This document shows positions 5,744-6,588 of a stretch of DNA of 6,588 nt, in pieces. This DNA is from Gammaproteobacteria bacterium GWE2_37_16 (lineage in GTDB: Bacteria; Pseudomonadota; Gammaproteobacteria; UBA9339), in the NCBI GenBank assembly GCA_001801285.1, contig MGXG01000017.1, positions 1 through 6,588 of the forward strand. Direction: 5' to 3'. Every line of letters begins with the position of its first letter. Positions within the stretch are counted from its first letter, which is position 1. Made by a program: the position numbers and the translations under genes. The notes beneath the pieces are model-generated. The model made no database searches. It saw nothing but the letters and a program-made list of their open reading frames with translations, and was not told where the DNA came from.

Positions 5744-6031
5744 TTATTTAACGTAAACGTTATTGCCATCTACTTCTAAAATATCAACAATCGCCATAAT
5801 TACTGTGTCGACGGGTTTATCTTTGGTAACATCGGTTTGCCGCGCTGAACTGCCAGCGGCAACTAACACAACTTCACCAACCCCAGCTCCAACCGAATCC
5901 ACAGCAATAACCAAAGATCCGGTAAAAGTACCATCCACATTAATAAATTTGACGATTTGAAGTTTTAAACCTTCAAGCTTTTCATCTTTACGTGTAGAAA
6001 CTACAGTGCCTACAATTTTACCGAGTTGCAT
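5744..6031 (-). CDS. BMC-P (EutN/CcmL) pentameric vertex protein, canonical type
   Basis: Third pentamer paralogue, 95 aa. It begins MQLGKIVGTVVST, with GLKLQIVKFINVDG (21-34), the glycine-rich pore-side segment AVDSVGAGVGEVVLV (43-57), GSSAR (60-64) and C-terminal DTVIMAIVDILEVDG. It is the most canonical of the three BMC-P proteins by these motifs. ATG 6031 is preceded by a strong Shine-Dalgarno sequence at 6043-6051. It is second in the operon, after BMC-H. Three non-identical pentamer proteins in one locus is a known feature of the Haliangium and PVM-type compartments. The function as a vertex cap is firm by family. Confidence 0.94.
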   Translation of the reverse strand: MQLGKIVGTVVSTRKDEKLEGLKLQIVKFINVDGTFTGSLVIAVDSVGAGVGEVVLVAAGSSARQTDVTKDKPVDTVIMAIVDILEVDGNNVYVK

Positions 6032-6042
6032 AATTTACACCC

Positions 6043-6051
6043 ATCACCTTT
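6043..6051 (-). promoter_or_regulatory. Ribosome binding site at the edge of a repeat-like block
   Basis: AAAGGTGAT on the minus strand lies 11 bases before ATG 6031 and is complementary to the 16S rRNA tail. It abuts the GC-rich block that starts at about 6055, so the ribosome binding site may be supplied by, or sit at the boundary of, that repeat. Confidence 0.6.
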
Positions 6052-6190
6052 AAAGAGTTGCGGCGTTACTGCCTTCGTCGCTCGCGTCCTCCTGTATGGT
6101 TATATACGCTCTAGGCGCTCACTTCCTGTCGCCTTGCCGCATTCTCAAAATACTCGGTCTATTTATGCAAAACCCAGCGCTTTGAACGGC
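6052..6190. repeat. Candidate intergenic repeat element, GC-rich
   Basis: A block of about 140 bases, clearly more GC-rich and CG-dinucleotide-rich than the genes around it, fills the gap between BMC-H and the next BMC-P. GCGGC (6060-6064) and GCCGC (6136-6140) bound its core, with GTAT/ATAC dyads near 6095-6106. Its composition suggests inserted non-coding DNA such as a MITE or interspersed repeat. The plus-strand frame at 6026-6223 does not resemble any protein I know. A genome-wide copy search would settle this; I cannot run it. Confidence 0.45.
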
Positions 6191-6232
6191 GAGTGGTATA
6201 TAATGAAAAATCAAAATTTTTAGTAGAAAAAC

Positions 6233-6532
6233 TTATTTTTTCTTTGTTTCGCCCTGACGACCTAAAGGTAAAATCATATCAATATTTACGTGTGGTCTTG
6301 GGATGACATGGACAGAAATTACTTCACCAACTTTGCTAGCTGCTCTTGCACCAGCTTCTGTTGCAGCTTTAACTGCAGCAACATCACCTCGTACAATAGC
6401 GGTTATGTGACCACTACCAATACCTTTTTCATAGCCAATCAAATCTACGTTAGCAGCTTTCACCATAGCATCTGCCGCTTCGACCATTGCTATAAAGCCT
6501 CTGGTTTCTATCATACCTAATGCATCAGCCAT
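6233..6532 (-). CDS. BMC-H hexameric shell protein (PduA/HO5815-like)
   Basis: Main facet protein, a single BMC domain of 99 aa forming hexamers that tile the shell and hold the metabolite pore. It has ALGMIETRGFIAMVEAADAM (4-23), GYEKGIGSGHITAIV at the pore (33-47), RGDVAAVKAATEAG (48-61) and the terminal VHVIPRPHVNIDMILPLGR. The start MADALGMIE and the VIPRPHVN end recall the Haliangium ochraceum BMC-H more than PduA. Compared with PduA (GYEKIGSGL) there is one extra Gly (Gly37) in the pore loop, and His42 follows where PduA has Leu. GTGGAG lies 8 bases before ATG 6532. It is the first gene of the visible operon; its promoter lies in or beyond the last 56 bases, where I see no convincing -35/-10 pair. 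Confidence 0.95.
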   Translation of the reverse strand: MADALGMIETRGFIAMVEAADAMVKAANVDLIGYEKGIGSGHITAIVRGDVAAVKAATEAGARAASKVGEVISVHVIPRPHVNIDMILPLGRQGETKKK

Positions 6533-6540
6533 TTGACGTT

Positions 6541-6546
6541 CTCCAC
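6541..6546 (-). promoter_or_regulatory. Strong ribosome binding site of the BMC-H gene
   Basis: GTGGAG on the minus strand has its GGAG 8 bases before ATG 6532. By eye it is among the best-placed Shine-Dalgarno sites in the operon, in keeping with the need for many BMC-H copies. Confidence 0.65.
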
Positions 6547-6588
6547 AATTTTTAAAGTTTAAGAATTATTTGGAAAGGTTTAGTAATT

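Noticed and set aside
6026..6223. 65-residue plus-strand ORF
   Set aside because: It runs through the GC-rich repeat-like block and begins inside the opposite-strand BMC-P start. Nothing in it resembles a protein family.

Overview
This window is one leftward (minus-strand) operon for a bacterial microcompartment (BMC), a protein-shelled metabolosome. All eight recognisable genes are on the minus strand, so transcription runs from high to low coordinates. The DNA is AT-rich. The species cannot be named from sequence alone. The BMC-H shell protein and the DeoC plus acylating aldehyde dehydrogenase pairing resemble, from memory, the Haliangium ochraceum and 'sugar-phosphate-utilising' types of BMC. 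The intergenic GTAG-type REP repeats suggest a Gram-negative, possibly proteobacterial, host, but this is weak evidence.

Layout in transcription order: a BMC-H hexamer protein (6532-6233); a 200-base gap with a GC-richer repeat-like block; a BMC-P pentamer protein (6031-5744); a 170-base gap with a degenerate repeat; then a tightly overlapping enzyme and redox block. That block is a PduP-like CoA-acylating aldehyde dehydrogenase (5573-4104), a PduS-like RnfC-family flavin/Fe-S protein (4104-2770) and a PduT-like tandem-BMC trimer (2773-2216). After it come a gap with an inverted pair of REP-like hairpins, a second BMC-P (1978-1697), another inverted REP pair, a third BMC-P (1534-1268) and a deoxyribose-phosphate aldolase, DeoC (1231-329). 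Bases 1-328 hold no convincing gene, only a repeat-like block and a GC-rich hairpin.

Inferred pathway: DeoC cleaves 2-deoxyribose-5-phosphate to glyceraldehyde-3-phosphate and acetaldehyde. The aldehyde dehydrogenase converts acetaldehyde, CoA and NAD+ to acetyl-CoA and NADH inside the shell. Both enzymes carry N-terminal amphipathic helices of the encapsulation-peptide type. No alcohol dehydrogenase, phosphotransacylase or B12 enzyme is in the window. PduS plus the pore-cysteine PduT are therefore the obvious candidates for returning NAD+ by sending electrons out through the shell. The three BMC-P paralogues would cap the shell vertices.

Most notable points: DeoC has a cysteine-rich, ferredoxin-like segment between its targeting helix and its barrel; the BMC-H appears to have one extra glycine in its pore loop; and every intergenic gap over about 100 bases carries repeat-like or hairpin DNA. 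One REP copy supplies the stop codon of a shell gene.
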